Shown here: in pieces, positions 1 to 13,074 of the stretch
Layout of the letters: each line of letters starts with the position of its first letter
Numbering within the stretch: position 1 is the stretch's first letter
NCBI GenBank assembly: GCA_032717465.1
Contig: CM064690.1
Location: forward strand, 7,635,643 to 7,699,642
From: Coenobita brevimanus
Taxonomy: Eukaryota > Arthropoda > Malacostraca > Decapoda > Coenobitidae
DNA: 64,000 nucleotides
Reading direction: 5' to 3'
Notes under the pieces: model-generated
The model's input: only the letters and a program-made list of their open reading frames with translations
Database searches by the model: none
Told to the model about the DNA's origin: nothing
Made by a program: the position numbers and the translations under genes

Positions 1-1
1 T

Positions 2-2414
2 ATGGGCTGTGGCAGGGCACGAGGCAGGTCACATGTACGGCAGGCAAGACAGGAACCTTGGACTGGTAGGTTTGAAACATTTGTGTGGGAGGAAGGGACA
101 GGGTTTAACCCGCCACGTCCCAGAGACGTGAATTCACGTCCTCACATGATGTGCACTCATATCCCAGAGACGTGAGTTAATGTGACAACATTGCAAGGTC
201 CCTAATTTGCACAATTTTCAATTTTCGCGAGTGATTTCGCGAGTGATTTTTGGCACGTATACACGGGACACCTTCCTCTATTCCTCTACAAGATGCCAAG
301 CAGGGACATTGCCTTACACCGCATAACCTCTCCCACCCCCCCTGCACGCCATTGTCTCGGCAATTCACCTGTTACCAGCGACCTGGCCAATAAAGACATT
401 CAGGGCCAGAGTGATTCCCCAGTCGATGACAATGTGGAGGACAAAGTTTACATAGCATTAGAGGAAGAAACAGTCAGAAATGATTATCAGGTAATGTGGG
501 GAAAAAAGGTCATGAATGGTGATGAGTTAGTGAGTGAAACAATGCTTATAATGCCAATATACTCTTGTACTACATATAAATTCGTACCAAGTAAATAAAT
601 AAATACTGTTTATGAGTGGATAAAATAGTTACCCTCCCATAGAACTCGTTTTCTTTGGTGCCAGCCTGTTAAAAAACCCAGTCAGGTAAGGAGGTACTCG
701 TACCTAGATTGAGTATTTTAAACCTCAGGTGAGAGATTTCTCTATGAATTTTCGATGTTTCTCACCAAAAGCGGATGTTTGAGCCAAAAAAAAAAAAGGT
801 CCAAAAATGTTGGGACTGGGGCATACCACTGCCCAGAAAACGTCGGGATGGGGCGGGTTAAGCCTGAAATACCTGTTTTTGATGACACAAATGCAGGTGT
901 GCAGCCAGAATTTCCCTGCAACAGAGCTTCTTCCGCAGTGGACTTCTTCATTGCTTTTTTCACAACAGCAGTGATGGAGTTCATTGTGAAAGAAGTGAAC
1001 AGTTTCAGGGATTTCTGCTGCAATTGGGCTGAAACCTCGCACGTGAGAGAGAGTGCGAAAATGAAGGAATGGACTGCAATGAGTGTTAGCGAAATGTATG
1101 TTTGGCTAGCACTGACAATGTTGATGCCTCATGTTAGGAAACATAACATACATGATTACTGGCTCGTGGACGATATTGCTGCGATCCCAGTATTCAGTAA
1201 GTATATGCCACATGACCGATATCTTGACATCTTGAGGTATTTACATTTTTCCACCAATATGGGCCCACATCCAAACAATAGGCTGTGGAAAATTCACTCG
1301 ATTATAGAGATGATGATGGAGAAATTTTGAACATTTTTCAAGCCATTACAGAAAGTTGTTATCGACAAGTCACTTGTTTGTTCAGGGGTCGTTTTGCCTG
1401 AATTCAATACATTCCATCTTCATCGTTTTGGAATAAAGTTCTTTGTCTTGTGTGACTGCAAGACTGGGTACGTGCTTGATTTCATTGTGTATACAGTGAG
1501 TGATGTGGTATTGTCGAAGGACGACCCCCATGGTTTCTCTGGCTCAGTGGTAAAAAAACTAATGGACAGGTACTTCGGTGGCAACCATATCCTTTACATT
1601 GATTATTATTACACGGCACCAGGTCTTGCAAAGTACCTGCAAGAACACCAAATTGGATCGTGTGGCACTGTCCATGCAAAGAGGAAGCATTGGGCATCCT
1701 TTCACAAAGGCACTGTAAATCAGGTAAACTCCTGGCAATTCACTGGCATGATAAGAGAAAGGAGAATGTCCTCTCCACGGTCCACGAAGGTAAGTTGATT
1801 GACACATGTAAGTTCGATAGAAGAACGAGGCAGCCAGTCTTCAAGCCTGATGCTGTTCTGGACTATAACATGAACATGCATCTCGTCGATAATCAGATAT
1901 GCAGATCGGCACAATCGACTGTCTGAGGAGGTGCTGTAAGTGGTATAAGAAGGCATTCCTACATGTACTGGACATCTGTGCACTGAATGCCTTCATTCTG
2001 TACAAGGAGGTTACACAGACAAGCACATCCCTCACACAGTTTGAGAAGGATGTGATTTACGGCCTTCTGGAGAGGATTGGACAGGTAAATCCTTCCATGA
2101 AACGTAGGCACAGCGTACAGCAACTGCCTGACCGCCTGCAGTGCAGGGACTACCTCAGCAGGCATTTCATGGAAATATTACCTCGCACACCTGCAGGCAA
2201 ACAAGCCTTCTGGCATTGCTATGTTTGCGCCAGTGCATTGCGCCGACCACAGCAACGCTGTATGACGAAGTGGTGGTGTGCTGAATGTGAGGTTGCACTG
2301 TGTACTGACTGTTTGATTTCAACGCAAAGACCGAGTGGTAGGAGTCTGGGTATTATGAATAAGTTAGTTTTGTACATACCGGTATGTTGTTTTTTGTTGA
2401 AAGAGATAATATGA
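2..2414 (+). pseudogene. piggyBac-family transposase, split and frameshifted
   Basis: Cut-and-paste DNA transposase (DDE_Tnp_1_7 type) that runs in from before the window. Frame 2 is open over 2-104, is interrupted by the element at 105-861, and resumes in the same frame at 862 with the family N-terminal pattern GVQPEFP...VDFF. Three catalytic-type Asp are visible: D at 1364-1366 (IDKSL), D at 1601-1603 (YIDYYYT) and D at 1888-1890 (HLVDN). A Cys-rich C-terminal finger (CYVCAS...WWCAEC...CTDCL) covers about 2217-2325. It is dead: in-frame TGA at 1328-1330, a frame change between about 1685 and 1745, and another near 1890-1920. The Glu of the usual DES motif is Lys. The catalytic Asp being kept suggests decay after insertion rather than a domesticated protein. 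Confidence 0.88.
105..861. mobile_element. TTAA-flanked piggyBac-type non-autonomous element
   Basis: TTAA target duplications are at 105-108 and 858-861. Inverted ends match at 15 of 17 positions counting the TTAA (105-121 against the complement of 845-861). A 16-bp perfect palindrome lies at 125-140, and a 13-bp direct repeat occurs at 119-131 and 163-175. Removing 757 bp less one TTAA joins the flanking transposase reading frame exactly, which shows that this is an insertion. An internal 101-codon frame (293-598) has an acidic stretch that could be a remnant of a transposase N-terminus, so the element may be an internal-deletion derivative. That origin is inference. Confidence 0.8.
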
Positions 2415-2626
2415 TTTCACTGCTCAGCGTACATTTATGTGAATAATGGAGGCAGAAAGTATGTTTCATGATAAACTCGCAGCCTTATTTTATTTGGAAA
2501 ACATTTGTTTATACATATTTATGATGAAAAATTATAACTCAAAGGAAAGAAAGTCACAGTGGTAAGTATTTCCGTTGATGGCAGTACGTATATGACTACC
2601 GGTACTTGGTTTACATTTTATTTATT

Positions 2627-2878
2627 TATTTATTTTTTTCCTGTAGTACTTGTAGTGGTAGTATGTGTAGTAGGTGTGGTAGTACTAGTAGTAGATGTGG
2701 TAGTGGTAGTGGTACTTGTAGTAGTGGTAGTTGTAGTATTAGTAGTAGTTGCTGTAGTGGTAGTTGTACTTCTACTTCTAGTAGTAATAGTATTATTTCT
2801 AGAAGTTTCAATACCCAGACTTCTACTCGATCACCAATGTCAGAATCGAGCAACAATCCTAGTCAAACATACATTTCC

Positions 2879-2971
<93 letters not shown>
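2627..2971. repeat. GTA-type triplet array and (GT)n(GA)n array
   Basis: About 2640-2810 is an imperfect GTA/GTG triplet array. 2881-2909 is (GT)n running directly into (GA)n to 2971. They lie between the transposase remnant and the right end of the piggyBac element. Long frames translated here (Val-, Ser/Cys- or Arg/Glu-rich) are simple-repeat artefacts. Confidence 0.9.
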
Positions 2972-2973
<2 letters not shown>

Positions 2974-3418
2974 TGTCTGTTTGTCTGTCTGTAACGAGGA
3001 AGACCAGCAGCGTGAGTTCAAGGTCGCTGCTACTGTGACCGGCCTTCTTTCACCTAGTAAGACCGATTATGGAAAAATGTTCACGGAAACAGTGTTTGTA
3101 GTGTATTTTGGTGTCCTGGAAGTGTCATCGAAGTGACATCACTGTGGTGGGCTTGTGTAAGCCTTTGTTGTGTCACCGAATCTCTGCCACGCATAGACAC
3201 CGGCAGAAAAACACCAAAAATTGCCCTCATTTCCCACTCACTCTCCCTATCAACACTTCACGGACCATCGACTTGAAGTCGAAGGATTGATGAGTAATAT
3301 GAAACCTTATTTGTTGCAATTGGTTAAGTATGAACAGAGATATGAAGGTTTAAAGATAGACGATTATGCCGATTTCTGTCGGGAATGCCCGGCTGTGGGA
3401 AGCGCTCGCGACATCTGC

Positions 3419-3435
3419 TGGACGGGAGGGGTTAA
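3419..3435 (-). repeat. Right terminal inverted repeat of the piggyBac element
   Basis: The sequence ends in TTAA (3432-3435). Read inward on the minus strand it starts TTAACCCC and matches the terminal pattern of the inner element at 13 of 16 positions. The flank after TTAA is the 3' half of a SINE, so the element inserted at that TTAA. The left end and left SINE half should lie before the window. Confidence 0.7.
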
Positions 3436-3520
3436 ATGTCAAGACCAACTTGCCTAGCCCCGGGCTTCTACGTTCCTTGTGGGGCAACATAGCATTAGGT
3501 GATGGATGGGCTGATGGATT
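3436..3520 (+). repeat. SINE family B, 3' part
   Basis: It matches the 3' parts of the copies at 6125 and 25757 (shared block ACTTGCCTAGCC, then a GTGGGGCAACA-like block and a GATGGATG tail). The match begins at the TTAA that ends the piggyBac element. Confidence 0.65.
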
Positions 3521-4253
3521 ATTAATTTCAGTCCAAATTCTCAGTATCCCGAATGACTATTTGTTATTTTTTTATTTTTTTTATTGACAATTAAAAGACT
3601 CTTTTACGTATATTCAGCCCCATTTTCTTCCCAAGCGGTTAGAGTGTAAAATACCCCCCTAGGTATGATATTCCACCAAAAATTCGCGAGTCTCTGTATT
3701 CATCCACATTTCACTCATAACGGCAATATCTGTTTTCTCCGTCCTTGTTATATCCTATAGTTCGTCCATTTTCCTACGTAAGCTCCTACTGTTGGTATAA
3801 TACACTTGTAAATTATTATTAGCACATAGGTTATTACATTGGGAAACATCTTTTTTCGTCTGTATTTGAGGTGCTCGAGTGGATGTATCTACGCTAATGC
3901 CTGTATTTTCTCTCTTGTTTTTGTATATTAAGTTGCATCTATCTAATTCTGATGTTAAAAATATCTCAGGGGAATAGCTACATCTTGCTAAGCAGAGAGA
4001 GAGAGAGAGAGAGAGAGAGATTAATGCAACAGGTTCAGTGATTCTCTTTAATGTATCCCATAATACTAAGGTAATAAGACATGATACCTGTAAGTTTAAT
4101 TGACGTATTCAAAGTTAAAGCTAATTAGGAATTGTTCAGTAAGTCCCTAATCAAGAAAGACCCCTTCAACTACCTGCGGAAGTCAGTGGCGCGTTGATTA
4201 GCACATATAACTAGTTACTGGTGGGATTTAAGTTCGATTATCTGACTAGCAGG

Positions 4254-4301
<48 letters not shown>

Positions 4302-6120
4302 ATGAGTTGTTTAATACTAATACGTGGACTACCCTGTGCATGCATCACCTGAGCTGCCATATGCTGCACGCCATATAATCGACAGCGCTAATAATTGGCA
4401 CACACCTTCACTGCCTTGACCTAAATCGATGTGTATTGATCTAGCTCATGACAGCAGCATTAAAGCCTTCATTTTGGTGACGTGCTGTTGGCTCCACACC
4501 AGCGTGACCCACCCTGTACTGCAAATGTTGTCTCACCAATCGGCAGATGATAGTCTAAACCTTTTTGTCCGTCTTCGTCTCTTTACTTGGTGGGTTGCGA
4601 ATCTGGCTTATGTGTGGTTTTGGGTTTGCCTTTCAGGCTAAGACATCATTTGCCATGTTAGGTGGGTCACACGGTAGTAGAACAAGCTGTACTTTGGATT
4701 TATTCTTGCTCCGTTCAGACGGTTTTATTCAGTTGAATAATGGCCTGGAGTATTGAAAGATTAAATAAGGCTATATTTAAACCCTTCCAGCTTCGGTGTC
4801 CCTTTAGGCTGAAGGAAACCGTCTTGAGGCACCGTGAATATAACAACTATGTCATCAGGTTCAAGGCGTCAATATTTGTCTTAAGATACAGCCATAAGGA
4901 AAACCCGGCCGACAATCCTCTGCTGGCTTCGTGTCTTGCCTTCCAAACTTCTCATTCTCCGCCAAAAGACAGGGCCCTGTACTGACGTATGGTCATGAAG
5001 CTCCCAAACACCTTTCCCTAAGCGCTTTATTTTGCTTATTGCACCTTACTGTCCTCGCCTGTGTTATATAAATCCTTCCAATATCTTTTTGCTCTGCTTA
5101 AGTAACGTACAAAGGGATTCTAACCAGCCATATCCAAAAATAAATCGCTAGGGAGGAGATGCAAGGGAGCCCTCTTACCCTACTAGAATATGAACCAGGT
5201 ATCCTTTCTTCTCATACCATTTTGTTGTGTGCTTCATATTGCTATTAAAAAAAAAAAAACAGGAACACCTTCCATGACCTCAGCTGCTAGAGAGGTGTTG
5301 GGAAGTTTTGTTCATGGGTGTACTACGCACATTAGGTTAAACCCCTTTCATCTGAAATATGGTTCCTCACCAGCTAATTCTTCCCCTGTTTCCCCCCTCC
5401 CCCCCTCCATCCTTCCCAACAATTTTGGGGGATGGGGGTGCGGAAAGCGGAAGCAAGCTCGTCTCACAAGCTAGAGGTCCCGGGTTTGATTCCCAGGCCC
5501 CTACCACGGGACCTTTGGGCAGGGTCATCCATTTCCCCAGTCAGTTCGTTACATATAACCAAAAATAGAGACCCATATGGAAAGAATGAAAAATTTTAAT
5601 GAAAATAATACTAAAAACGCAACTTATTAAATTGATTAAATCCTGTTAAGAATGTTACGAGATAGAAAACAATAGAAAGAGAATTAAAAAGTTTTATAAA
5701 ATGTAAGACAGAACGAATGAAGAAGTTTCACGAAGGTCCTAGAATGTTTTGTTAGTGAAGAGAATAAATGGAAAATCATGGAAGGCTACTGAAAAAACGG
5801 AAGTTTGTTGAACGTAGTGGGAATATCTAGAATATTTCATAAGGTTATATAACGGGTACTTCTGTGCAGATGAGGCAGCACTACAGGTGGAGGAAAACTA
5901 CAAACGACGAACGCAGAGTGAGTTAGTTTACGGGCAGAAATCAGCGAGCGAAGACGTGCTTTCTCCTGTTTATCCTGTGTGTTTTTTTTTAGTGCAAGAT
6001 GTCAAGTAGACGACCGAATTCTTTGTTTCACTTCCAAGGTTCTGTAGAGTTCAGAATACAAATTATCTTGAGTTTGTACCTTTTCAGCACTTTAATCAGT
6101 TACAGTGCCTAAGTTTAAAG
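3521..6120. other. Non-coding DNA with GA arrays, no gene seen
   Basis: No convincing coding sequence. Perfect (GA)n tracts lie at 3993-4020 and about 4258-4298. The stretch 4190-4250 has degenerate tRNA-promoter-like motifs (GATTAGCACAT, then AAGTTCGATTATC) and may be an old SINE. 5590-6000 is AT-rich and featureless. Short frames here show no family resemblance. Confidence 0.5.
5440..5535 (+). repeat. tRNA-derived SINE head (remnant)
   Basis: A Pol III B-box-like motif, GGGTTTGATTCCC, lies near 5482-5494 in a tRNA-like 3' arm context (GGTCCC...CAGG), preceded by an AAGCAAGCTCGTC segment that could be a degenerate A box. There is no full cloverleaf, so this is read as a SINE remnant. Confidence 0.4.
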
Positions 6121-6124
6121 TATT

Positions 6125-6358
6125 GCTTTTCGTTTAGTGGGTCATTAAGGCGCTCAGTCGGATTGAGCCTGTATAGGTTTACATCCAAGGGATGGTTAGG
6201 GTTTCTTGCTCACGTAATGCCACTCAGGGATGAGTGAAGCTAGTCACTTTCATCTTTAATTGTCAGGACTAATTTGCCTAGCCAAAGGCTCCTACGCTTC
6301 TCATGGGACAACACGGGATTAACTGATGAATGAATGAATGAATGAATGAATGAAATAA
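6125..6358 (+). repeat. SINE family B copy with (GAAT)n tail
   Basis: The tRNA-like head has GGTTTACATCC in the B-box position. The middle (TTGCTCACGTAATGCC) and the 3' block (TTGCCTAGCC...GGGACAACAC) are shared with the copies at 25757-25960 (minus) and about 59995-60190. It ends in a perfect GAAT tetranucleotide tail near 6327-6355. Confidence 0.7.
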
Positions 6359-6504
6359 AGTGAATAAACTAAGTTATGTAAAAAGTTTTTGTTTTATTTT
6401 TTTTTAATCCCCCCTCCCAGTTTTAAAAATCCCGCTCATGGCCCTGCCATGTGTAAATGGACGGTTTTGTGTGGTATTCTAGCGGATGTTTGGTTGCTTC
6501 CCCT

Positions 6505-6507
<3 letters not shown>

Positions 6508-6596
<89 letters not shown>
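6508..6596. repeat. (CA)n microsatellite
   Basis: About 44 uninterrupted CA units. Confidence 0.97.
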
Positions 6597-6598
<2 letters not shown>

Positions 6599-6647
6599 TA
6601 TTAAAACTCCCTCCAGCCTTAGTTGGGAATTAGGTTAGATAATTATA

Positions 6648-6937
6648 CATTTTTACTCCAACTGCCTTACACTGCCATCCATCCCAAATGAATGTTAATC
6701 TGTAACAATAGATTAACACTAGGTTAGGGTTATAATCACGAAGAAGTGCTACGGAAAAGATTAATAGACTCTAGATAGCCTTTCTTTGCCACTGAGCTAC
6801 GTGAAATCAGCAGCAAATGGGCGATAACCAGGGTCGAGTTAAAGTGGGAGTCGTATAGTAACTGTATCAGTGTGAATATTTGTTTTTTGGCTCTGTAAAT
6901 AATGTGTTTATATGTATTGATACTCTCAGACTGCTTT

Positions 6938-6979
<42 letters not shown>

Positions 6980-7155
6980 TTGCAGTTTATTTTCCGTAGC
7001 TCAGTGGCAGAATACGACTTTGGCCTCACATCTTTCGTATAGCACTTATTCACTATTAGCAATATATTCCAGCGTTCATCCCTTGCCATAGCTAAGTATT
7101 TATGACAAGAGAGATGGCATTTTTAAACCACGATAAAGTGAACAGACTATAGTCC
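6648..7155. repeat. Two MITE-1 copies around a (CT)n array
   Basis: 6648-6850 (plus) and about 6977-7155 (minus) belong to a ~200-bp family recognised by the core words ATTAACACT, TCACGAAG.AGTGCTA and GCCACTGAGCTA, with ends resembling TTTTCACCYTAACYTGGCC in opposite orientation. A (CT)n tract (about 6943-6976) separates them. Further copies lie at 12056, 27490, 27915, 29462, 52775 and 54523. Confidence 0.6.
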
Positions 7156-7164
7156 ACATGTCAA

Positions 7165-7765
7165 CTTATCTGGTATTATCATTAGTTTATTACTAGTAAT
7201 ACCTGTGTCTGGTATTATCATAAATGCTTTTTGTATTTTTGCTTACATTCTGGTATTAAGATGATGGTGTAATGTACCATTAATAATCATGAGTCTGGTA
7301 GTAATGGCTAGTTCTGGTATTAATCTATTGGTGTGTCTGGAATTGTTATATATGTGTTTGGTATTAGTATCTAAACACTGGTCTTGGCATAGAGTATTAT
7401 GGTATTAATATCCTCGAGCCTGTTAATAGTTGATTCTGGTATTAATCTATGGGTGTCTCTGGTATTATTATAGATGCTTTTGTTATTAATACTTACTCTG
7501 TGGTATTGGGATATACAGTATGTGGTATGGCATTAATATTCTCTGTCTGGTATTAATAGCTAGTTCCAGTATTTATCTGTGGGTGTGTCTGGTATTATTA
7601 TAGATTTATTTGGTATTAATGCATTGAGGTGTTGGGATATAGTGTATAATTGTATGTACGTGTCTGGTATTAATATCTAATATATGTGTTAATCTGTGGA
7701 TGTGGCTGGTATAATTTCACATGCATTTGGTGTACGTGATTCAGTTCTGGTATTAATTTCTGTGA
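7165..7765. repeat. Degenerate ~120-bp satellite built on TCTGGTATTA
   Basis: The 10-mer TCTGGTATTA and close variants recur more than 15 times. A longer phrase, TTCTGGTATTAATCTATGGG-like followed by TGTCTGG, recurs at about 7312, 7433, 7564 and 7682, giving a 119-130 bp unit. The array runs to within about 20 bp of the 3' splice site of channel exon 1. One unit, TCTGGTATTAATTTC, feeds directly into the polypyrimidine tract. Confidence 0.75.
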
Positions 7766-7782
7766 TCTTCTTTTCCTTCCAG

Positions 7783-7857
7783 GGCAACATATGGCAAACA
7801 CTTCGCTCCTTCCACTTCCTGCTGGAGCTCATCAACACCATACCATTTATACTCACG
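7783..7857 (+). CDS. Slo2: Slo2/KCNT potassium channel exon (S2-S3 linker and S3)
   Basis: Exon of a sodium-activated (Slo2/KCNT family) potassium channel, a plasma-membrane tetramer that sets resting potential and slow after-hyperpolarisation. The 25 codons begin GNIWQ and end LELINTIPFILT, matching the conserved KGNIW...INT(L/V)PFI segment of the family. The acceptor is a pyrimidine tract ending TTCCTTCCAG (7773-7782) and the donor is ACG|GTAGGT at 7858. The exon is 75 bp with both ends in phase 0. The next exon at 29918 continues the protein without a gap. The preceding exon (S1-S2) is not recognised and should lie before the window. The reading is intact. Assignment to Slo2 rather than Slo1 rests on the joined motif with the next exon. 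Confidence 0.9.
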
Positions 7858-7862
7858 GTAGG

Positions 7863-8179
<317 letters not shown>

Positions 8180-8345
8180 ACTTCTTTGCTTATATGCTTT
8201 CTATGCTTGTGTGCATGTTTGGCTGTACAGAAAAAATATCTCATTTATTGTAGAGGCTTGAAGTTGAAGCTTTTGGCTCGCGCATACTTACACACATCCA
8301 TCCATCCATCCAACCTTCTCTCCGTCCATACTTACAAACACACAA

Positions 8346-8348
<3 letters not shown>

Positions 8349-8431
<83 letters not shown>
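8349..8431. repeat. (AT)n microsatellite
   Basis: About 41 TA units, directly abutting the 5' truncated end of the LINE that follows. Confidence 0.97.
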
Positions 8432-8435
<4 letters not shown>

Positions 8436-10396
8436 AGGAAAAAGTGGATGTCAGATGAAACATGGAATGCAATTCTGAAAAGGAAAGAGGCTAAGTTAAG
8501 AAGTGAAGAACAACATGTTGATGGCCAGGTAGCTGAAGTACTTAGAGCAAAGTACTGGAGTTTACATTCCGAAGTAAAAAGACTCGTTAGACGTGATATG
8601 AGGAGGCTATAGGACGAAAAGGCAACAGAGACAGAAATAAAGTAAAAATGACGGTCAGAGCACAAGAGCCGCGTATCAGGCCATAAAGGAGTTAACTGGG
8701 ACTGAATAAAGAAGGAAGGAAATACCTGTACGAGATAGAAATGGTAATTTGATGACTAAGGATTTGAATATAAAAGGAAGGTGGAAAGACAATTTTGAAT
8801 CTGTTATAAATAGACCAATCCCAGCTGAAGAGGACATTTTGCCAGCCGAGAGAGTTTTGCAGATAGAAACAGGGGAGATAACCTTTGAAGAGGTAGCCAA
8901 ATCTATAAAGAAATTAAAGAATTTTAAGGCCCCAGGAGAGGATGGAATATTTCCTGAAATGCTTAAGATGGATATTGATGAGTTGATGAATGCGCTTTTG
9001 AAACTTTTTAATGTGGCTTGGGATAATGGTGGAATTCCAGAAGAGTGGAACAATGGAGTGATTATAAAAATACTAAAAAAAGGGAGATTTAAGTATGTGT
9101 GGCATTTGGACGGGGATAATTTGACACCAATAGTTGCAAAAGTCTTTTCCAAAATCTTGTTGAACAGAATAGAGCCAGTAATTGATAAAATTTTAAGAGG
9201 AGAACAAGCGGAATTTAGAAAGGGTCGATGTTGTAATGAGCAGATTTTTATTGTAAGGCATCTAATGCAACAAGCTAATGAGATGAAAATGCCACTTAGT
9301 ATGTGTTTTGTGGATTTTGAAAAGGCGTTTGACAGGGTTTCACGTGGAGCTGTGTTGAAAATTATGAAATTCTATGGTATACCAGAAAAGTTTGTAAATA
9401 TTATTAGAAGCCTGCTTGAAGGTGCTTTTTGTAAGGTATTGGTGGGTGGTTCTTTGAGTGATCCATTTGAAGTTAGGTCAGGAGTGATTCAAAGTTGGGT
9501 TCTTTCGCCATTGCTGTTTATTTTGGTTATGGATTATGTTATGAGAAAGGTTGTAAGGAGAACAGGTGCAGGAATTAACTGGAAAGAAAATAAGAAGCTG
9601 ATGGAATTGGACTATGCTGATAATATTGTACTGATTTGTGGAAGTATTTACGAGATGCTGAGGGTGCTTGACTGTCTGGTGGAGGAAGGAGAAAAAGTGG
9701 AATTGGCAATACATTATGGAAAGACTGAAATTATTAATAGGAATGTGGAGAACCAAATCGATTGTGTAACTGGGAATAATGTGGTGAAGAATGTAGAACA
9801 TTTTAAGTATCTGGGAACGATTGTATCATCTAATGGATCATTAAACAGTGAAATTGAGGAAAGGATTTGACTGGCTTGGCGAGCTGTTGGAATGTTTGGA
9901 ATAATAATATGCTTTCGGTACATACTAAATTAAAAATTTGCAAGTCTATGGTTAGACCCTTAATTTATGGGCATGAGTCATGGTACAGTACAATTGCAAC
10001 AGATCGGAAAGTATTAGGATTTCAAAATAAAATACTGAGAAGTATTCATGGGGTCAAATGGCAAGACAGAGTTACAAATGAAAGAGTAAGGGATATTACG
10101 AGAGTGGAACCGGTTGATGAATATGAGAGACTCTCTTGCTGGAAATGGCTGGGGCACATATACAGCAAAAGTAGGCAGATTAATACAGGACGTGCCAGAG
10201 TGGACTGCTAGAAGAAGAAGAGGTAGAGGTAGGCCGAGGGAAACCTTGTTGAGGACAATGAAAAGAGAAGCAGGAGAGGAGTGTTGGTGGGGCCTGAAAG
10301 AGATGACAAGAAACAAATATTGGTGGAGGAAGTTCATCGAGGCCCTCTGAATCCCGTGGGGTGCCACAGGAAATGATTGATTGATTGATTGATTGT
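8432..10396 (+). pseudogene. LINE family B reverse transcriptase, 5'-truncated
   Basis: Non-LTR retrotransposon reverse transcriptase, probably RTE-like. The main open stretch (8749-9869) has the KAPGEDGI fingers motif, EQAEFRKGR, FVDFEKAFDRV and a palm region, followed after a stop by the C-terminal REVTRANS tail (SWYSTIATD..., WKWLGHIY, GRGRPRETLLRTMKREAG) to the stop near 10350. The catalytic box is YADN (9613-9624) instead of YADD, and GVRQG is degraded to GVIQS, so polymerase activity is not expected. A small deletion removes the segment after IIKILKKG. The 3' end is a (TGAT)n tail at about 10373-10396. The endonuclease domain is absent because of 5' truncation at the AT array. Confidence 0.85.
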
Positions 10397-10397
10397 G

Positions 10398-10650
10398 TTA
10401 TGATGAAGAGAGGTAGACTGAGATTGTTTGGGCACGTGGAGAGGGTGGGAGATTGCAGTTAGGTGGAGTGAAAAATGTGAACGTTCTGGGTTTGGTTGAG
10501 AGAGGCAGACGGAAAAAAACCTGGGACGAGGTCATAGAGTATGACCTCTCGGATAAGGGACTGAATAGGGAGGCTGCCAGAGATCAAGCAGCATGGACAG
10601 CTATCATTAGGTGCCCGAGGCCGACGCATGCAAACATGTTGGTGTTTTGA
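10398..10650 (+). pseudogene. LINE C-terminal fragment
   Basis: It begins KRGRLRLFGHVERVG in frame 2, then shifts to frame 1 as RGRRKKTWDEVIEYDL...GLNREAARDQAAW...IRCP. This is the C-terminal tail seen after many LINE reverse transcriptases, from a family other than the element just upstream. It directly follows the (TGAT)n tail of family B and ends against an AT array (10660-10714). Confidence 0.65.
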
Positions 10651-10654
10651 GCGA

Positions 10655-10659
<5 letters not shown>

Positions 10660-10714
<55 letters not shown>
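10660..10714. repeat. (AT)n microsatellite
   Basis: About 27 AT units followed by a short GT run. Confidence 0.95.
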
Positions 10715-10717
<3 letters not shown>

Positions 10718-10864
10718 GGTGTGTGTGTGTATTATGTACATGCCTCCAATCATATGAAAACACATACAGACATAAACCCGCAGTCTTAGTTTTTCTAGAT
10801 ATATTCACTTTATTATGTCTCAATACAGTTCACTGTATAAACCCACCGGGAACAGGAAGGGACA

Positions 10865-11110
10865 CTCAGAAAGTGCAATACCCTCGCCCACCAGGTGGTA
10901 ATGGAGCCAAACATTTTTATTTACCTTTTCAACGAACTGCTCTCAAAATCGATGTACTTAATTTTTGCAACGCTCTTAAACCTATCGCCATGAGTGGTTC
11001 GGATCATAACTATCGGAGCTGATCTTGCCCTTTGACTGTTCTAGAAAATGAATCCTTTTGTTCTTTCCCAACCCTCACCTCTTCCACCAAATCGAGTTGA
11101 GATCGGATAC
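10865..11110. repeat. Possible foldback-type dispersed repeat
   Basis: It starts ACTCAGAAAGTGCAATACCC then TCGCC, resembling the start of the inverted-repeat element at 52271 (GCACTCAGAGTGCGCATACC then TTCGCC). The 3' boundary is unclear and no gene is seen. Confidence 0.4.
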
Positions 11111-11170
11111 AAACTTTGTAATTTGACACTGCTAAGGCGGACTTTAGCCTTTCTCTGAAACCTTGATCTA

Positions 11171-11397
11171 AGATATCTATCTATCTATTGCCAGACGCCA
11201 TAGTCCCGTAAGGGGTGGCCAATTGACTTTTGAGTTATTTGTTTTACGAGAAGGGGCACTAACCCTGCACCAACCCACTTGTTGACACGTAGGGAGCACG
11301 TATGGTTTGGTTATATGGTTACCACCCACCGTTGTAAATGGTTTCTTGGCTTACAGGAAACCATTTGGCTTGTCATTCAATGTAAAGCCACCTGTAA
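11171..11397 (-). repeat. SINE family A copy, LINE-type tail
   Basis: The minus-strand copy starts (on plus) with ATCTATCTATCTATTGCCAG, the complement of the LINE family A tail. It continues through the leader-like block (GGGGCACTAACCCTGC) into the SINE body, ending near the GTAAAGCCACCTGT block. It is collinear with the plus copy at 28150-28468. Confidence 0.75.
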
Positions 11398-11493
11398 AGG
11401 AAAGGAATACTAGTCTAAACAAAAATCATTAGGTACAACCCATGGCAGACCGTCAACCTGTCCACTAAGTTTCGAAAAAACTGCATTATTATG

Positions 11494-11608
<115 letters not shown>

Positions 11609-11799
11609 GTTGAACAAAACTTAACAACCTCAGCTGCTTCGTGAGAGCGGGTGTAATAATCTTGTAATAAATCGTAGGTGTTTTCATGTTAATATTTAAT
11701 GTAGAGTTCAATAAGCAGAAGCCTTCGGTGGCTGGGTCGGTGGCGTATGAGTGCGAGTATACTACTACTACTGACAGAATCGATCTCACCCAAGGCTAA

Positions 11800-13065
<1,266 letters not shown>

Positions 13066-13074
13066 AACTTTAAT

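Noticed and set aside
105..3435. Reading 105-3435 as one complete piggyBac element
   Set aside because: The transposase frame continues to the left of 105 and the SINE at the right end has no left half here, so 105 is the edge of a nested element and not of the host transposon.
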